Source of the DNA: Candidatus Abyssobacteria bacterium SURF_5
GTDB lineage: Bacteria; Abyssobacteria; SURF-5
Length of the DNA stretch: 24,392 nucleotides
Direction: 5' to 3'
Assembly: GCA_003598085.1 (NCBI GenBank)
Contig: QZKU01000095.1
Location: 1 to 24,392 of the forward strand
The position numbers and the translations under genes are program-made. The notes beneath the pieces were generated by a model, which searched no databases, was not told the origin of the DNA, and saw only the letters and a program-made list of their open reading frames with translations. Position 1 is the first letter of the stretch; the number at the start of each line of letters is the position of its first letter. Shown here in pieces: positions 23,800 through 24,392 of the stretch.

Positions 23800-23982
23800 C
23801 ATTCTTTACGCGGATTTTCACGGGCGCAAAATGCAATACTTTCGAATCCCTTTGCCGGGTGCGAATTCATTCGCCCATACTTTCTGCTTGTTTTGAAAGA
23901 CAGGAAATATGTTCCGATGCTAGCCACAACGAAAGCACGTTTATATCCGTTGCCCGACAATTTCCGCCGCTGAACGATCAGC

Positions 23983-24011
23983 TTGACATCCTCCGCAGTT
24001 TTAAATATTAT
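23983..24011 (+). promoter_or_regulatory. Near-consensus sigma-70 promoter without an obvious gene
   Basis: TTGACA (six of six), 17 bases, TATTAT (five of six). The predicted start is near 24018. No protein gene follows, which suggests a noncoding transcript. Confidence 0.7.
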
Positions 24012-24017
24012 AGGTGA

Positions 24018-24110
24018 AATTTTTTACCGGCCTCGGGAGAAGAAGAGGCAAATCCGCTGTTTCAAATGCAGCATCGATGGCCCTGTGCCTGAATATAGGA
24101 GGCCGTTCAA
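24018..24110 (+). ncRNA. Candidate structured small RNA, family not recognised
   Basis: Downstream of the promoter at 23983-24011, nested pairings form one long bulged hairpin: CGGCCTC (24028-24034) with GAGGCCG (24100-24106), AGGCA (24046-24050) with TGCCT (24087-24091) and GCTG (24056-24059) with CAGC (24070-24073). The true 3' end is not visible because no clear terminator follows. The bulged single-hairpin shape is somewhat like 6S RNA, but I cannot confirm that family. Confidence 0.35.
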
Positions 24111-24207
24111 GCGTCGAAAAGAGTTAAAGAACTGTTTATCAAAAACCATGATTTTCGGGACCATTGTGGCACTAAAGTTGAAGGGTATCTTTCGAAAAGT
24201 CCTTTAA

Positions 24208-24290
24208 AACCGCAAAGACGCAAAGTGCACGGAGGAGCATCTTAAGAGAGCCCGTATTTCTCATCAATTCTCTTTTTTAGCTCTCCGCGC
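24208..24290. repeat. Degenerate intergenic repeat starting AACCGCAAAG, copy 2
   Basis: It opens AACCGCAAAGACGCAAAG and ends GCTCTCCGCGC. GCACGGAG near the start and CTCCGCGC at the end can pair at seven of eight positions. It shares its opening and ending with 8841-8930. Confidence 0.5.
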
Positions 24291-24300
24291 CCACTGGTGT

Positions 24301-24317
24301 GCCAGGAAAAGCCTGGC
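24301..24317. repeat. Small perfect hairpin
   Basis: GCCAGG and CCTGGC pair around AAAAG. No T-run follows, so it is not a clear terminator. It directly follows the repeat at 24208-24290 and may be part of the same element. Confidence 0.5.
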
Positions 24318-24392
24318 TGACTTTATAATCTGAAACGTGATTATCCTGCTAATTGCTCGTACAGCAGGTAGCGAAGCGGGCGGCAAGCGGAG

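Larger units (their letters stand above)
23800..24392. other. Right-edge intergenic region
   Basis: No frame here looks like a real protein gene; the 74-codon plus-strand frame from 23983 starts inside a promoter and has no ribosome site. The region holds a near-consensus promoter, a candidate structured RNA, a dispersed repeat and a small hairpin. At 24340-24392 I see nothing assignable; a gene starting beyond the edge cannot be excluded. Confidence 0.55.

Noticed and set aside
22750-23802. 350-codon minus-strand frame opposite the prepilin peptidase
   Set aside because: Highly charged Gln/Glu/Arg composition typical of a shadow of a membrane protein gene; the sense strand has all PilD catalytic residues.
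23983-24207. 74-codon plus-strand frame at the right edge
   Set aside because: Its TTG start is the -35 box of a near-consensus promoter and no internal start has a ribosome site.

Overview
The window looks like a chromosomal segment of an uncultured, GC-rich, probably Gram-negative bacterium with an anaerobic respiratory lifestyle. The support is a Tat-exported molybdopterin oxidoreductase with iron-sulfur and c-type cytochrome partners, a type IV prepilin peptidase, radical SAM enzymes, and short intergenic repeats of the kind often seen in metagenome-assembled genomes. Nothing in the sequence fixes the phylum. There is no rRNA, tRNA, CRISPR array, prophage or intact insertion sequence.

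Left part (1-9258), mostly minus strand. The edge holds the first 12 codons of a probable four-helix bundle (S23-type) protein next to a tandem heptamer repeat, then yifB/comM. Next comes a five-gene block transcribed leftward: triheme cytochrome c with a fibronectin-like N-terminal half, a 972-residue Mo-bisMGD catalytic subunit, a four-cluster ferredoxin subunit, a TorD-type chaperone, and a 378-residue polyferredoxin with an MvhD-like middle domain. No NrfD/PsrC membrane anchor is present, so the electron route must differ from the usual three-subunit enzyme. A 350-nt leader with hairpins and a near-palindrome precedes the block. A small single-pass membrane protein follows with its own promoter.

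Middle part (9392-16898). An AtuA-family/DUF4387 pair (plus strand) faces an exported SMP-30-like beta-propeller (minus strand). A strong promoter then starts patatin, yjbQ and rlmN, followed by an Aur1-like PAP2 membrane phosphatase that converges on and overlaps a GNAT-type protein.

Right part (17267-24392). A KAS III-like gene with a strong promoter converges on an alpha/beta hydrolase transcribed with a B12-binding radical SAM protein. A small PadR regulator, with a perfect palindrome over its own -10 box, precedes a TauE/SafE transporter. A dolichol-phosphate-mannose-synthase-like glycosyltransferase overlaps a prepilin peptidase. The last 590 bases hold no convincing protein gene but do hold a near-consensus promoter followed by a nested hairpin, a candidate small RNA.

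Two nearly identical 60-62 bp imperfect hairpins lie in inverted orientation at 1721-1780 and 16927-16988. They resemble REP/MITE-like elements and are the clearest mobile-type repeats here.
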